A stretch of 6,206 bases of DNA from Rhizobium sp. Q54 (GTDB lineage: Bacteria; Pseudomonadota; Alphaproteobacteria; Rhizobiales; Beijerinckiaceae). Where the stretch lies: NCBI GenBank assembly GCA_945901195.1, contig CAMDKB010000279.1, forward strand, positions 1-6,206, written 5' to 3'. Below, one piece after another: positions 5,872 to 6,206 of the stretch. Position numbers and translations under genes: made by a program. How positions within the stretch are numbered: the first letter of the stretch is position 1; each line of letters starts with the position of its first letter. The notes under the pieces were generated by a model that ran no database searches, was not told the origin of the DNA, and saw only the letters and a list, made by a program, of their open reading frames with translations.

Positions 5872-6206
5872 ATGGGTGCGCGCGTAGCAGTGGACATCGG
5901 CGGAACATTTACCGACCTTGTCGCGCTCTTTGCCGACGGGCGCATCGCCTATACCAAGGCGTTGACGACTTATGATGATCTGGCGCGCGGCGTTCTGGAT
6001 TGTGTGAACAAGGCGAACGTCAATCTGCCGGATTTCGAATTCTTCATCCACGGTACAACGATTGCCATCAACACTGTCATCCAGCGCAAAGGCGCAAAGA
6101 CCGGCCTGTTGACCACCAAAGGCTTTCGCGACGTCTATGAAATCGGCCGCAGCAACAGGCCAGATGCTTATAATCTGGCGTATCAACGGCCCGTGCCGCT
6201 TATTCC
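5872..6206 (+). CDS. Hydantoinase/oxoprolinase A-type protein (HyuA family), 5' part
   Basis: The frame starts at ATG 5872 and stays open to the right edge: 111 complete codons of a protein that in this family runs to about 650-700 residues. Residues 5-15 (VAVDIGGTFTD) are the phosphate-binding loop of the hydantoinase/oxoprolinase N-terminal domain. FIHGTTIAINTVIQRKGAKT and GLLTTKGFRDVYEIGRSNRP then match the well-conserved start shared by HyuA, 5-oxoprolinase, N-methylhydantoinase, and the ketone carboxylases (acetone and acetophenone carboxylase). These are ATP-dependent cytoplasmic enzymes that open cyclic amides or carboxylate ketones, usually with a HyuB subunit encoded next door. The N-terminus does not tell these activities apart. 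Co-transcription with an importer suggests action on the imported compound. The gene is truncated only by the window edge; no damage is visible. Confidence 0.9.
   Translation, partial: MGARVAVDIGGTFTDLVALFADGRIAYTKALTTYDDLARGVLDCVNKANVNLPDFEFFIHGTTIAINTVIQRKGAKTGLLTTKGFRDVYEIGRSNRPDAYNLAYQRPVPLI

Noticed and set aside
5500..6186. Minus-strand open frame of 228 codons over the end of permease 2 and start of the hyuA-like gene
   Set aside because: It opposes two genes with clear family motifs and has no recognisable content of its own.

Overview
The window is one stretch of a bacterial operon, with every supported gene on the + strand and almost no non-coding DNA. Spot counts of a few lines put GC in the mid-50s to 60 percent. 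Base composition, Shine-Dalgarno starts, ATGA overlaps and a TauABC/SsuABC-type importer beside acyl-CoA catabolic genes suggest a Gram-negative proteobacterium, most likely alpha- or betaproteobacterial. The periplasmic binding protein has a cleavable Sec signal and no lipobox, which fits a Gram-negative. The lineage is inference; no rRNA or marker gene is present.

Layout. A reading frame entering from the left edge ends at 73 and overlaps, by ATGA, a small two-cluster ferredoxin-like protein (70-402). Two bases later comes a GTG-started SucD/MtkB-type CoA-ligase alpha subunit (405-1310), then an HMG-CoA lyase family protein (1337-2275). Next is a complete ABC importer of the nitrate/taurine/sulfonate type: a secreted NMT1/SsuA-like binding protein (2333-3295), an ATPase (3338-4231) and two inner-membrane permeases (4228-4998 and 4995-5828). 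ATPase, permease 1 and permease 2 are joined by 4-base ATGA overlaps. The right edge cuts a HyuA-type hydantoinase/oxoprolinase/ketone-carboxylase subunit (from 5872). Intergenic gaps are 2, 26, 57, 42 and 43 bases, and no gap exceeds 300 bases. No promoter, Rho-independent terminator, tRNA, rRNA, CRISPR array or mobile element was seen.

How the genes may work together (inference). The importer brings in a small organic compound. HyuA, with a presumed HyuB beyond the edge, would carry out an ATP-dependent ring opening or carboxylation. The ligase alpha subunit, with a beta subunit that must lie elsewhere (probably upstream), would activate a carboxylic acid to its CoA thioester. The lyase would split a 3-hydroxy-3-methylglutaryl-CoA-like ester into acetyl-CoA and a keto acid. 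The ferredoxin-like protein implies an additional electron-transfer step, perhaps with a flavoprotein upstream. The substrate cannot be read from the sequence. Short inverted repeats flank the binding-protein gene on both sides and could let its message accumulate relative to the rest of the operon.
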